A model generated the notes under the pieces. It was not told the DNA's origin, searched no databases, and saw only the letters and a list, made by a program, of their open reading frames with translations. DNA of 50,209 nt. Origin: Endozoicomonas acroporae (GTDB lineage: Bacteria > Pseudomonadota > Gammaproteobacteria > Pseudomonadales > Endozoicomonadaceae). Both the position numbers and the translations under genes were made by a program. Location of the stretch: assembly GCF_002864045.1 (NCBI RefSeq), contig NZ_PJPV01000020.1, positions 1 to 50,209 of the forward strand, read 5' to 3'. Positions 29,274 to 38,901 of the stretch are shown piece after piece. Each line of letters begins with the position of its first letter. Position 1 is the stretch's first letter.

Positions 29274-29329
29274 TTAGGGCCTGTTGACGTTTCGTTGCGT
29301 GCTCAGCACGAAACGTCAACAGGCCCTAA
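29274..29329. repeat. 22-bp perfect inverted repeat downstream of trpS
   Basis: TTAGGGCCTGTTGACGTTTC... (29274-29295) and its exact complement (29308-29329) with a 12-bp loop, 15 bp after the trpS stop. It looks like two IS ends facing each other (a solo remnant) and may now act as an RNA 3' hairpin. Confidence 0.8.
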
Positions 29330-29344
29330 GACGACTGCGGAATA

Positions 29345-30355
29345 TTATGCCAGCGGCTTGAGGCCTACGGCTTGACGAATAGACGTCAGCACAGAAGTGG
29401 CTTCGGCCCTGGCCTTCTCAGCCCCTTTCAGCAACTCTTTTTCGATAAATGCAGGATCTTCAATCAGCGCATTATAACGTTCCCGGGGAGCTTGCAAGTG
29501 AGCATTCAGAAATTCAAACAGCTCATTTTTCAGATCGCCCCAGCCAGCACCATCGGCGTATTGCTGACGTTTTACCTCAATCTGAGTGGCATCAGCAAAT
29601 GCCGAGTAGATCTGGAAAAGCGTGCAGGTGTCCGGGTCTTTCGGCTCACCCGGCTCCAGTGAGTTGGTTTTGATCTTGCGAACCAGCTTCAGCAGCTTCT
29701 TTTCAGGGACAAAAAGCGGGATGGTATTATCGTAGCTTTTGCTCATTTTACGACCATCAAGACCATTCAGCACTGCCGTGGTTTCACCCACCACCGCTTC
29801 CGGCAAAACGAACCGGGTCTGGTAATGATGATTCATACGACCGGCAATATCCCGGGCCATCTCAATATGCTGGACCTGATCACGCCCCACCGGCACTTTA
29901 TGGGCATTGAACATAAGAATATCCGCCGCCATCAGCACCGGATAGCAGAACAGCCCCATGGTCACGCCCTTGTCCGGGTCCTGCTCTCCGGCTTCTTCAT
30001 TAGCCTGAACCGCTGCCTTATAAGCATGGGCGCGGTTCATCAGGCCTTTGGCGGTCATACAGCCCAGAATCCAGTTCAGCTCGGCAATTTCCGGAATGTC
30101 TGACTGACGGTAGAAGGTGACACGGTCCGTATCCAGACCCAGTGCCAGCCAGGTAGCGGCAATCTCCAGGGTAGACTGGTGGATTCGCTTGGGGTCACGG
30201 CCTTTGATCAGGGCATGATAGTCCGCCAGAAAGTAGTATGAAGCAATATCGTCACGCCAGCTTTCCTCAATGGCAGGCTTGATAGCCCCTACGTAGTTAC
30301 CCAGGTGTGGTGTTCCAGTAGTTGTAATACCTGTCAGTACTTTCGTTTTACTCAT
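29345..30355 (-). CDS. trpS: Tryptophanyl-tRNA synthetase
   Basis: 336 residues, class Ic synthetase. T15-P-H-L-G-N-Y (HIGH equivalent) and K-M-S-K-S at 203-207 are present, plus G-R-D-Q-V-Q-H and the [10 protein letters not shown] block. It charges tRNA-Trp. Normal family length. A stand-alone gene. Confidence 0.97.
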   Translation of the reverse strand: MSKTKVLTGITTTGTPHLGNYVGAIKPAIEESWRDDIASYYFLADYHALIKGRDPKRIHQSTLEIAATWLALGLDTDRVTFYRQSDIPEIAELNWILGCMTAKGLMNRAHAYKAAVQANEEAGEQDPDKGVTMGLFCYPVLMAADILMFNAHKVPVGRDQVQHIEMARDIAGRMNHHYQTRFVLPEAVVGETTAVLNGLDGRKMSKSYDNTIPLFVPEKKLLKLVRKIKTNSLEPGEPKDPDTCTLFQIYSAFADATQIEVKRQQYADGAGWGDLKNELFEFLNAHLQAPRERYNALIEDPAFIEKELLKGAEKARAEATSVLTSIRQAVGLKPLA

Positions 30356-30471
30356 GAGTTCACTCGCACAGCGACGATTTAACCTGGCCTGACGCGCAGA
30401 CCAGAAAGAAGGTTAGAAAAGGGCCGCATTATAAAAGAGCGCCGCCCTCTCTCACAATAGACACCTGATTC

Positions 30472-31533
30472 TCATGATATAGCCATGTTATCAGCGGCAG
30501 ACACCCGATGCCGAATAATGGCACGCAGACGCAAGGTCAAAAGGATGGCACTCATGGTCAATGCACTCACCAGACCAATCCATAAGCCATGAGGCCCCAT
30601 TGGTGCCACAATCCAGTCGGTCAGCCCGAGAATATAGCCCAGGGGTAACGCCACACCCCAGCAGGCAAACAGAATCATCGCCATGGGAACCCGGGTATCT
30701 TTATAGCCACGAAGCGCACCAATAGCAGCAATCTGAATGCCATCGGCGTATTGGAACAGTGCCGCATAAACCAGCAGCTGAGCAGCCAGAATGGCCACCT
30801 CTGTGTTCTGTGTATAGATTGAGGTCACCACCCCTGGCAGAAACAACATCACGGCAGCACTGAGGGTGGCACTGACCAGCGTCGTGACAATACCCGCATA
30901 GCTGGAGTAGGCGGCCTGCGCAGTTTTACCGGCACCCAGTGCCTGCCCGACACGAATGGTCAGCCCCATGGACAGACTCAACGGCACCATAAAGGTCAGT
31001 GAGGTAAAATTAAGGGCAATAAAACTGAACACCATGCCGGGCTTGGTTTTACCCATTCCTTCACAGTAGCAGTTAAGCGCCTGGAACAAACAAATCGCCG
31101 GAATGCCCCAGGCCAGCGCTTTCAGATACTCCAGCGTTTTACCCGCCATCGCAGGCCCAACCTGCAACCATTGCAATACGACATCGGATTGGTAAATAAA
31201 ACCCAGGGCCAACAGGCTCATCAGCAGGGCAATCCATAACCCCTGACGCACCTGACCAGCAATCTCTCCGGTTTGACGTGCACCGTACAGATGGGCAACC
31301 GTGGGCGTGATGGCCATTAATATGCCACGGATTAACAGGTAGACCGGTACCCAGGTACTGGAGCCAATGGCAATAGAAGCCAGATCCAGGGCTGAATATT
31401 GCCCGGCCATACTGGTGTCGACAAATGTCATACCGGTGGTTGCCAGTTGAGCCCCCATGATAGGCCCGGCCAAATACATTAATTCACCAAGTTTGCCACG
31501 ATAGCGGGCAAAAGCTGAAAGATTGTTGCTCAT
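30472..31533 (-). CDS. MATE-family (NorM-like) efflux protein with internal deletion
   Basis: 353 residues, whereas MATE transporters are about 450 with 12 helices. The N-terminal half is normal (A-G-P-I-M-G-A-Q-L ... F-V-D-T-S-M-A-G, then Y-C-E-G-M-G-K-T-K-P). At residue ~172 the sequence jumps from M-V-F-S-F-I straight to A-L-N-F-T-S-L-T-F-M-V-P-L-S-L-S-M, which in NorM proteins lies about 100 residues later. So roughly helices 5-7 are missing in frame (junction near 31017). The rest (I-R-V-G-Q-A-L-G-A-G-K, and the C-terminal helices) is intact. Transport is doubtful; a degenerating gene or a novel short form are both possible. Confidence 0.8.
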   Translation of the reverse strand: MSNNLSAFARYRGKLGELMYLAGPIMGAQLATTGMTFVDTSMAGQYSALDLASIAIGSSTWVPVYLLIRGILMAITPTVAHLYGARQTGEIAGQVRQGLWIALLMSLLALGFIYQSDVVLQWLQVGPAMAGKTLEYLKALAWGIPAICLFQALNCYCEGMGKTKPGMVFSFIALNFTSLTFMVPLSLSMGLTIRVGQALGAGKTAQAAYSSYAGIVTTLVSATLSAAVMLFLPGVVTSIYTQNTEVAILAAQLLVYAALFQYADGIQIAAIGALRGYKDTRVPMAMILFACWGVALPLGYILGLTDWIVAPMGPHGLWIGLVSALTMSAILLTLRLRAIIRHRVSAADNMAIS

Positions 31534-31644
31534 TGTTGCTCACAGAATAGAAACCCACGGCAGACAGAGCCGGGGCGGAGGATTATATATTCTATTAATG
31601 ATTCAAAAAATAACTGGATTGGATATTTCCAAATAACAATAAAC

Positions 31645-32076
31645 TTATCTCTTTTTAAGAGCTTTAAGTCTGTTAATATCAGCAGCAACCTCCTCCATCG
31701 CACCTGCTACAAATTCTTTCACTTCTTCATTAGTTGTTTCATTAAGATCATAGTTGGGTTCAATGTAATCCTTGGAAAGATAATGCTCGAAATGCCTGAT
31801 AGCATTCTTCATTGTCTTCGTGATAGCGCGGATTTGTCCGGAGGTTAACTGTTTGCCGGAATCTAATGCTTCACGACGTGAATTGAAATTTTCAACATCA
31901 CGTCCGACATAAGTGGTAAATTTTGGGGCATGCATACCATCAATATAGGCTTTCAACACTTTAACCTGGTGATCTCCGAAATGCAGCGGGTCTCGTTTTT
32001 GAACTTCCGCAGGCATTTGCTCCTTTGAGTGGGCAGCATTTATCCCCCCGAGCACAATGCTTATTGCCTTATCCAT
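31645..32076 (-). CDS. Hypothetical protein, ~143 aa
   Basis: Starts at the ATG at 32076 behind GAGGGA. The longer start at 32106 lacks such a site. Mostly helical and charged, soluble, no known motif (H-F-G-D-H-Q-V-K-V-L-K-A-Y-I-D-G-M-H; K-N-A-I-R-H-F-E-H-Y-L; E-E-V-A-A-D-I-N-R-L-K-A-L-K-K-R at the end). AT-rich, between the core genes and the repeat-protein array. Function unknown. Confidence 0.5.
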   Translation of the reverse strand: MDKAISIVLGGINAAHSKEQMPAEVQKRDPLHFGDHQVKVLKAYIDGMHAPKFTTYVGRDVENFNSRREALDSGKQLTSGQIRAITKTMKNAIRHFEHYLSKDYIEPNYDLNETTNEEVKEFVAGAMEEVAADINRLKALKKR

Positions 32077-32142
32077 TTTAAATCCCTCTTTAACACAAAT
32101 GTTCATGACGATGGTTTGTCCCCTCTGTCATGAAAGCTTTAG

Positions 32143-32208
32143 CCACAGAGTCACGGAGACACAGAGGAAAAGCGTTTTTCTGCTCTCCGTGTCTCTGTGC
32201 CTCCGTGG
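32143..32208. repeat. Imperfect CACAGAG-family palindrome
   Basis: CCACAGAGTCACGGAGACAC... and the complementary ...GTCTCTGTGCCTCCGTGG, fourth member of the dispersed palindrome family. It lies between the repeat-protein array and the upstream hypothetical gene. Confidence 0.75.
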
Positions 32209-32303
32209 CAATTTTCTTTCACGGCAAACGTACTAAACAGCTGCCATATATTAATACGGTAGAAAAAAGAAAGTACACCTCCACCAGAATGTCAAACTGA
32301 TTC

Positions 32304-35168
32304 TTAAGTCATGCTGGAAGAGAGTCGTTTATTGGCTCTTTTTCTCTTCCTTTTTCTCTTTTTTGGTTTATTTATTTGCTCTTCTGAATATTCTTCGGCG
32401 GTAGCATAACCGTCATCTGAAAATAGCCCTCCTTCATCAGCAGTAACGTATGCCTCATCGGCCTCCTCCTCGCCACTGTTGTGTAACATAGGACCATGAG
32501 CCTCCAGCTGAACGGCTAATTTAGTCTTTATTTGCTCAATAACTCTTTTCATTGAATTCTGTTTCCAAAGCTTGTTCACCGGAATTTCAATGACTTCGAA
32601 TCCTAATTTTTGCAGCAGGGCGATTTTCAGCAACGTTGCACCGTTCCTTGTTTTGAAATCACCACTCACATAATGATAAGGTCCCTGAACGTCGATCACC
32701 ATGTTGTAATCTGGCAGTAGCAAGTCAACCGGAGGTAATGAGTTCAGACTCTTCTCTTCTTCAATCTGCAACGACGGAAGGCTTGATTGGAGTTGCTCGC
32801 GAAAGATGGTTTGAGATTGTGAAATGTTTGTCTGGTAATAGGGGGCCATCGCACACGGTCTCCCAAGCCAACTGGCGGCCATGACCATGACGGTTTGCGC
32901 CTCTAAATCGTCCGGGAATGTACTTTCCAGGCGAGAAAATAGTTCACCTATGTGCTTTTCAAGCGGGTTTTTATTATTTCTACCAAAGCACAGATAAAAC
33001 CTGGCACAGAATACCATGACTCCCCAGAGAGACATCCATATATTTTGCTGGGAACGCTGAGGGGTTTCACTGATTCTGGCGACCAGAGCATCAAACGTAG
33101 ATTTAATCAGGTTCAGCTCAATGGCCTCACCCAGTTTTGCCAAGGCCCACAGCAGGTTGACGATACCTTGAGGAATGAAGCGGTCTCTCTCTTCTTTTGA
33201 TTCGGCTTTGGTTTTTACACGGTACAGCAGCGCGGTCAGGGTCTCTTTGAGCTTCACTGTCTTCTCCAGCTCCAGCCCGATGTCCCCCAGTTTCGCCAAG
33301 GCCCACACCAGGTTGGCGAGACCTTGAGCATTGAAGTGGTCTCTCTCGTCTTTTGATTCGGCTTTGGTTTTCACATGGTACAACAGCGCGGCCAGGGTCT
33401 CTTTGAGGATCGCTGTCTTCTCCAGCTCCAGCCCGATGTCCACCAGTTTTGCCAAGGCCCACAGCAGATTGACGATATGCTGAGGTATAAAGTGGTTTTT
33501 CTGTTCTTTGGCTTTGGTTTTCACATGGGGTAACAGCGCGACTAACACCTCGGTGAGCTTTGGTACCTTCTCTGACTCCAGCCCATTGTCCACCAGTTTC
33601 GCCACAGCCCACAGCAGGTTGGCAACACCTTGAGTGTTGAAGAAGTCTTTCTTTTCTTTTGATTCGGCTTTGGTTTTCACATGGGGCAACAGCGCGGCCA
33701 CGGCCTCGTTTAGCGGCCCTGTCTTCTCCAGCTCCAACCCGTTGTCCACCAATTTTGCCAAAGCCCACAGCAGGTTGGCGGTAGCTTGAGTGTTGAAGTG
33801 GTCTTTCTCTTCTTTCGATTCGGCTTTGGCCTTCACATGGGGCAACAGTGCGACTACAACCTCTTTGAGCTTCGGTGTCTTCTCCAGCTCCAGCCCGTTG
33901 TCCACCAATCTTGCCACGGCCCACAGCAGGTTGCTGATATGCTGAGGAATAAAGTGGTCTTTCTCTTCTTTTGATTTGGCTTTGGTTTTCACATTGGCCA
34001 GCAGCGCGGCCACGGCCTCTCTAAACTTCGATGTCTTCTTCAGACCATTGTCCAACAATTTCGCCATGGCCCAAAGCAGGTTGGCGACTTCCTGTGGCTT
34101 GAAGTGGTCTTTCTCTTCTTTTGATTCAGCTTTGATTTTCACATGGGGCAACAGCGCGGTTACGGCCTCTTTGAGCTGCGCTGTCTTCTCCAGATCCAGC
34201 CCGTTTTCAACCAGTTTCACCAGAGCCCACAGCAGGTTGGCGGTACCTTGAGAGCGGAAGTGGTCTTTCTCTTCTTTTGATTCGGCTTTCGTTTTCACAT
34301 GGAGCAACAGCGCGGCCACAACTTCTTTGAGCTTCGGTGTCTTCTCCAGCTCCAGCCCGTTATCTACCAATTTTGCCACTGCCCACAGCAGATTGGCGAT
34401 ATGCTGAGGAATAAAGAAGTCTTTCCCATCTTTTGATTCGGCTTTGATTTTCGCCCGGGGCAACAGCGCGGCCACGGCCTCTTTGAGCTTCGGTGTTTTC
34501 TCCAGCTCCAGCCCGTTACCAACCATTTTTGCCAGGGCCCACAGCAGGTTGGCGGTACCTTGGGCATCAATATCCCTTGCTTCAGGTTTTTGCTTGCACT
34601 TAACTATTACTGCATCAAGTAACGTTGATAATAAAGCTGCCTGAGCTTCCTTATTTTCATTCATGTATTTATGAGGGGTAAAAACACCTGCTGACGTAAA
34701 TGAATGAATCGTTGTCGTCAGGCTTCGCCAGGGCCACCCGGGTGTCGCTTTAAAAGCGTGCAACAATGGTATCAGTTGGCATTGTTCACTACGATTTAAT
34801 GGTCTTTTTGACCTTGATGTGTATTGTTTGATTGAACAGGCAAATTGACTGTGTTTTTTCCCATTATAGCGATCACCATATTGAGTGGATGTCCTCACCA
34901 GGTCATCCATTTTTGCTTGTGTGATGAGAGCATTAAAATCCTGAACAGGTTTTATTGAATGTCCTGATGGATGGTTAGCAGAGCAGGCGTCAGAAGCAGG
35001 ATAAAATTCATGACGCTCCGGGATATAGGGAAGTGGTGTATTCGCCCGCCTCACTGTGCCATACCTGTATCGCCCACTTCCTGAAGCACCGGTATGATCA
35101 TCCGGTTGATTATAATCATGACCTGATGTTGCACATTTCCAACTTATACCAGCACTGCCTCTGTCCAT
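32304..35168 (-). CDS. OPR-like repeat protein with RAP domain, paralogue 1
   Basis: 954 residues. A conserved N-terminal module (1-~198) leads into ten N-L-L/V-W-A-x-A/V-K/R-L motifs (about 200-690), nine of them full 50-52-residue repeats. A spacer with S-L-W-G-V-M-V-F-C-A-R-F-Y-L follows. The RAP-like domain spans 811-884: V-I-D-V-Q-G-P-Y-H-Y, L-L-K-I-A-L-L-Q-K-L-G-F-E-V-I-E-I-P. The tail has A-Y-V-T-A-D-E-G-G and Y-A-T-A-E-E-Y, then K-P-K-K-R-K-R-K-R-K-R. OPR-RAP proteins bind specific RNAs in algal organelles; RNA binding here is inferred. Repeat-start types in order: DAQG, IPQH, RSQG, KPQE, IPQH, NTQA, NTQG, IPQH, NAQG, IPQG. It is the 3'-most copy and its C-terminal tail differs from the others (ends K-R-L-S-S-S-M-T). 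Confidence 0.8.
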   Translation of the reverse strand: MDRGSAGISWKCATSGHDYNQPDDHTGASGSGRYRYGTVRRANTPLPYIPERHEFYPASDACSANHPSGHSIKPVQDFNALITQAKMDDLVRTSTQYGDRYNGKKHSQFACSIKQYTSRSKRPLNRSEQCQLIPLLHAFKATPGWPWRSLTTTIHSFTSAGVFTPHKYMNENKEAQAALLSTLLDAVIVKCKQKPEARDIDAQGTANLLWALAKMVGNGLELEKTPKLKEAVAALLPRAKIKAESKDGKDFFIPQHIANLLWAVAKLVDNGLELEKTPKLKEVVAALLLHVKTKAESKEEKDHFRSQGTANLLWALVKLVENGLDLEKTAQLKEAVTALLPHVKIKAESKEEKDHFKPQEVANLLWAMAKLLDNGLKKTSKFREAVAALLANVKTKAKSKEEKDHFIPQHISNLLWAVARLVDNGLELEKTPKLKEVVVALLPHVKAKAESKEEKDHFNTQATANLLWALAKLVDNGLELEKTGPLNEAVAALLPHVKTKAESKEKKDFFNTQGVANLLWAVAKLVDNGLESEKVPKLTEVLVALLPHVKTKAKEQKNHFIPQHIVNLLWALAKLVDIGLELEKTAILKETLAALLYHVKTKAESKDERDHFNAQGLANLVWALAKLGDIGLELEKTVKLKETLTALLYRVKTKAESKEERDRFIPQGIVNLLWALAKLGEAIELNLIKSTFDALVARISETPQRSQQNIWMSLWGVMVFCARFYLCFGRNNKNPLEKHIGELFSRLESTFPDDLEAQTVMVMAASWLGRPCAMAPYYQTNISQSQTIFREQLQSSLPSLQIEEEKSLNSLPPVDLLLPDYNMVIDVQGPYHYVSGDFKTRNGATLLKIALLQKLGFEVIEIPVNKLWKQNSMKRVIEQIKTKLAVQLEAHGPMLHNSGEEEADEAYVTADEGGLFSDDGYATAEEYSEEQINKPKKRKRKRKRANKRLSSSMT

Positions 35169-35220
35169 AATTTTATTTCATTAATTCATGGTAAATATAA
35201 AATGTAGGCTACTCACGGCA
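35169..35220 (-). promoter_or_regulatory. Array spacer with possible promoter (before paralogue 1)
   Basis: 52-bp spacer of the conserved type. On the minus strand it has TTGATG then TTTTATATT. The palindrome seen in other spacers is partly lost here (GTGAGTAGCCTAC). No Shine-Dalgarno sequence is seen before the ATG. Confidence 0.4.
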
Positions 35221-38200
35221 TCAACAGGCATTAGTTTTACGGGCTTTTTTTCTCTTCCTTTTTCTCTTTTTTGGTTTCTTTGTTTGCTCTTCTAAATATT
35301 CTTCAGCGGTAAAATAACGGTCATCCGATAACTGCCATTCTTCATCGGCAGTAACATAAACCTCATCTGCTGCCTCCTCGCCACTGCTATGTAACACAAG
35401 ACCATGGGCCTCTGGCGAGACGGCTAACTTTATCTTTATTTGCTCAATAACTCTTTTCATTGAATCCTGGTTATTAAGCTTGTTCACCGGTATTTCAATG
35501 ACCTCAAATCCTAATTTTTTCAGCAGGGCGATTTTCAATAAAGTCGAACCATTCCTGGTTTTGAAATCACCACACACGTAATGAGAAGGTCCCTGAACGT
35601 CGATCACCATGTTGTAATCTGGCAGTAGCAGGTCAACCGGAGGTAGCGAGTTCAGACTCTTTTCTTCTTCAATCTGCAAAGACGGAAAGCTTGACTGGAG
35701 TTGATCGCGTAAGTTGGATTGAGATTGCGAAGTGATTGTCTGGTAATGGGGGGCCTCCGAACACGCTCTCCCAAGCCAACTTGCGGCCATGGCAGCGATG
35801 CATGAAAACTCTGTATTGCACGGGGGTAGACTTTCCAGACGAGAAAACAGTTTATCTATGTACTTTTCAAGGGCGTTTTTATTATCGTCACCGAAGTACA
35901 GATAAGACCTGGCACAGAATACCATGACTCCCCAGAGAGAGACCGATATATATTGCTGAGGGAGCTGAGGGTTTTCACTGAGTCTGCAGGCAAGAGAATC
36001 GAACGTAGATTTAACCAGTTTCAGTTCAATGGCCTCACCCAGTTTGGCCACGGCCCACAACAGGTTGGCGATATGCAGAGGAATAAAGTGGTCTTTCTCT
36101 TCTTTTGATTGGGCTTTGGTTTTCACATGGGACAACAGCGCGACCAAGGTCTCTTTGAGCTTTGCCACCATCTCCAGTTCCAGCCCGTTGTCCACCAGTT
36201 TCGCCACGGCCCACACCAGGTTGGTGACTTCCTGTGGCTTAAAGTGGTCTTTCTCTTCTGTTGATTCGGCTTTGGTTTTCACATGGGGCAACAGCGCAGC
36301 CATGGCCTCTTTGAGCATTGGTGTCGTCTCCAGTGCCAGCCCATTGTCCACCAGTTTCGCCACGGCCCACAACAGGTTGGCAATATGCTGAGGAATTAAG
36401 TGGTCTTTTGATTCGGCTTTGGTTTTCACATGGGGTAGCAGAACGGCTGCCGCCTCTGTGAGCTTTGGTGCCTTCTCCAGCTCCAGCCCATTCTCCAACA
36501 GTTTCACCACAGCCCACAGCAGGTTAGCGATAGCTTGAGTGTTGAAGTGGTCTTTCTCTTCTTTTGATGCGACTCTGGTTTTCACCTGGAGCAACAGCGC
36601 GGCCACGGCCTCTTTAAGCTTCGGTGTTTTCTCCAGCTCCAGACCATTGTCTACCAGTTTCGCCATGGACCACAGTAGATTGGCGACTTCCTGTGGCTTG
36701 AAGTGGTCTCTCTCTTCTTTTGATTCGGCCATAGTTTTCACATGGGGCAACAGCACGGCTACCGCCTCGTTGAGCTTTGGTGCCTTCTCCAGCGCCAGCC
36801 CATTTTCGACCAGTTTCGCCACAGCCCACAGCAGATTGGCGATATGCTGAGGAATAAAGCGGTCTTTCTCTTGTTGTGATTCGGCGGTGGTTTTCACATG
36901 GGGCAGCAGCGCGGCCACAGTCTCTTTGAGCTTGGCTGTCTTCTCCAGCTCCAGTCCATTGTCCACCAGTTTCGCCACGGCCCACAGCAGGTTGTTGATG
37001 TGTTGAGGGATAAAGTGGATTTTCTCTTGTTTTGATTCAGCTTTGGTTTTTACAAAGGATAAAAGTACGGCCACGGTCTCTTTGAGCTCCGGTGTCGTCT
37101 CCAACTCCAGTCCGTTGTCCACCAGTTTTGCCACGGCCCACATCAGGTTGACGGTTTCCTGTGGATTGAACTGGTCTCTCTCTTCTTTTGATTCGGCTTT
37201 GGTTTTCACCCGGGGCAACAGCGCAGCAACGGTCTCTTTGAGCCGCAGTGTTTTCTCAAGCTCCAGCCCGTTGTCCACCAGTTTCGACAAGGCCCACAGC
37301 AGGTTAGTCACTTCCTGTGGCTTGAAGTAGCCTTTTGATTCAGTTCTGGTTTTCACATGGGGCAACAGTGCGACGATGGCCTCTTTGAGCTTTGCTGTCT
37401 TCTCCAGCGCCAGCCTGTTGTCCACCAGTTTTGCCACGGCCCACAGCAGGTTGGCGACTTCCTGTGGCTTGAAGTGGTCTTTCTCTTCTTTTGATTCGGC
37501 TTTGGTTTTTACATGGGGCAACAGTGCGGCTACCGCCTCTTTGAGCTTCGGCGTTTTCTCCAGCCCATTATCCACCAATTTTGCCATAGCCCACAGCAGG
37601 TTAGCAGTAACTTGAGGGTTGACGTGGTCTCTCTCTTCTTTTGATTCGGCTTTGGTTTTCACCTGGGGCAACAGCGCGGCCACGGCCTCTTTGAGCTTCG
37701 CTGTCTTCTCCAGCCCGTTGTCCACCAGTTTCGCCACGGCCCACACCAGATTGGCGACTTCCTGTGGCTTGAAGTGGTCTCTCTCTTCTTTTGATTCGGC
37801 TTTGGTTTTTACCAGGGGCAACAGCGCGGCTACCGCCTCGTTGAGCTTCGGTGTTTTCTCCAGCCCATTGTCCACCATTTTTGCCATGGCCCACAGCAGG
37901 TTGGCAGTGCCTTGAGTGTTGAAGTGATCTTTCCCTTCTTTTGATTCGGCTTTGGTTTTCACATGGGACAACAGCGCGACCACGGTCTCTTTGAGCTTTG
38001 GTATCTTTTCCAGTTCCAGCCCGTTGTCCAACAGTTTCGCCACAGCCCATAGCAGATTGGTGATTTCCTGTGGATTAAAGTGGTCTTTCTCTTCTATTGA
38101 TTCGGCTTTGGTTTTCACGTGGGGCAACAGCGTCGCGACGGCTTCTTTGAGCTTCGGTGTCGTCTCCAGCTCAAGCCCGTTGCCCACCATTTTTGCCAGG

Positions 38201-38838
38201 GCCCACAGCAGATTGGCGGTACCTCGGGTATCAATACCCATGGCGTCAGGTTTTTGGTTGCACTTAAGTATTACTGCATCAAGTAACGTTGACAATAAAG
38301 CTGCCTGAGCCTCCATACTTCTCTCATTCATGTACTGATGTGGGGTAAAAACACCCGCTGATGTAAATGAATGAAGCGTCGTCGTCAGGCTTCGCCAAGG
38401 CCACCCGGATGTCGCTTTAAAAGCGTGCAACAATGGTATCATCAGTTGGTGTTGTTCAGTTTGATTTAATGGTCTTTTTGACCTTGATGTGTATTGTTTG
38501 ATTGAACAGGCAAATTGACTGTGTTTTTTCCCATCATAGCGATCACCATAATGAGCAGATATCCTTATCAGGTCATCCATTCTTTCTTGTGTGATAAGAG
38601 CATTAAAATCCTGAACCGGTTTTATTGAATGTCTTGGTGGATGGTTAGCAGAGCAGGCGTCAGAGGCAGGATAAAATTCATGACGCTCCGGGATATAGGG
38701 GAGTGGAGTATGCGTCCGCCTCACTGTGCCATACCTGTATCGCCCACTCCTTGAAGCAACGGTATGATCATCCGGTTGATTATAATCATTACCTGATGTC
38801 GTGCATGTCAAACTTATACCAGCACCACCTTTGTCCAT
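35221..38838 (-). CDS. OPR-like repeat protein with RAP domain, paralogue 2 (longest)
   Basis: 1205 residues, the longest copy, with 15 N-L-L/V/M-W-A/S motifs. Same N-terminal module and central S-L-W-G-V-M-V-F; RAP-like domain at about 1065-1138. The tail has V-Y-V-T-A-D-E-E and Y-F-T-A-E-E-Y-L-E-E-Q, then K-K-P-K-K-R-K-R-K-R-K-K. Repeat-start types: DTRG, NPQE, NTQG, KPQE, NPQV, KPQE, KPQE, NPQE, IPQH, IPQH, KPQE, NTQA, IPQH, KPQE, IPLH. No signal peptide or membrane helix. The repeats are predicted paired helices forming a superhelix, as in OPR proteins. ARM/HEAT-like repeats are the main alternative, but the LWALAKL core plus RAP favours OPR. Confidence 0.8.
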   Translation of the reverse strand: MDKGGAGISLTCTTSGNDYNQPDDHTVASRSGRYRYGTVRRTHTPLPYIPERHEFYPASDACSANHPPRHSIKPVQDFNALITQERMDDLIRISAHYGDRYDGKKHSQFACSIKQYTSRSKRPLNQTEQHQLMIPLLHAFKATSGWPWRSLTTTLHSFTSAGVFTPHQYMNERSMEAQAALLSTLLDAVILKCNQKPDAMGIDTRGTANLLWALAKMVGNGLELETTPKLKEAVATLLPHVKTKAESIEEKDHFNPQEITNLLWAVAKLLDNGLELEKIPKLKETVVALLSHVKTKAESKEGKDHFNTQGTANLLWAMAKMVDNGLEKTPKLNEAVAALLPLVKTKAESKEERDHFKPQEVANLVWAVAKLVDNGLEKTAKLKEAVAALLPQVKTKAESKEERDHVNPQVTANLLWAMAKLVDNGLEKTPKLKEAVAALLPHVKTKAESKEEKDHFKPQEVANLLWAVAKLVDNRLALEKTAKLKEAIVALLPHVKTRTESKGYFKPQEVTNLLWALSKLVDNGLELEKTLRLKETVAALLPRVKTKAESKEERDQFNPQETVNLMWAVAKLVDNGLELETTPELKETVAVLLSFVKTKAESKQEKIHFIPQHINNLLWAVAKLVDNGLELEKTAKLKETVAALLPHVKTTAESQQEKDRFIPQHIANLLWAVAKLVENGLALEKAPKLNEAVAVLLPHVKTMAESKEERDHFKPQEVANLLWSMAKLVDNGLELEKTPKLKEAVAALLLQVKTRVASKEEKDHFNTQAIANLLWAVVKLLENGLELEKAPKLTEAAAVLLPHVKTKAESKDHLIPQHIANLLWAVAKLVDNGLALETTPMLKEAMAALLPHVKTKAESTEEKDHFKPQEVTNLVWAVAKLVDNGLELEMVAKLKETLVALLSHVKTKAQSKEEKDHFIPLHIANLLWAVAKLGEAIELKLVKSTFDSLACRLSENPQLPQQYISVSLWGVMVFCARSYLYFGDDNKNALEKYIDKLFSRLESLPPCNTEFSCIAAMAASWLGRACSEAPHYQTITSQSQSNLRDQLQSSFPSLQIEEEKSLNSLPPVDLLLPDYNMVIDVQGPSHYVCGDFKTRNGSTLLKIALLKKLGFEVIEIPVNKLNNQDSMKRVIEQIKIKLAVSPEAHGLVLHSSGEEAADEVYVTADEEWQLSDDRYFTAEEYLEEQTKKPKKRKRKRKKARKTNAC

Positions 38839-38901
38839 AATTATATTTCATTAATTCATGGAAAATATAAAATGTAGACTACTCTACGGCACCAACAGGC
38901 A
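38839..38901 (-). promoter_or_regulatory. Array spacer with possible promoter and palindrome (before paralogue 2)
   Basis: On the minus strand TTGGTG, then GTAGAGTAGTCTAC (palindromic arms GTAGA/TCTAC), then TTTTATATT. The short leader has a minimal ATGAATTAA frame and no Shine-Dalgarno site before the gene ATG. Confidence 0.45.
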
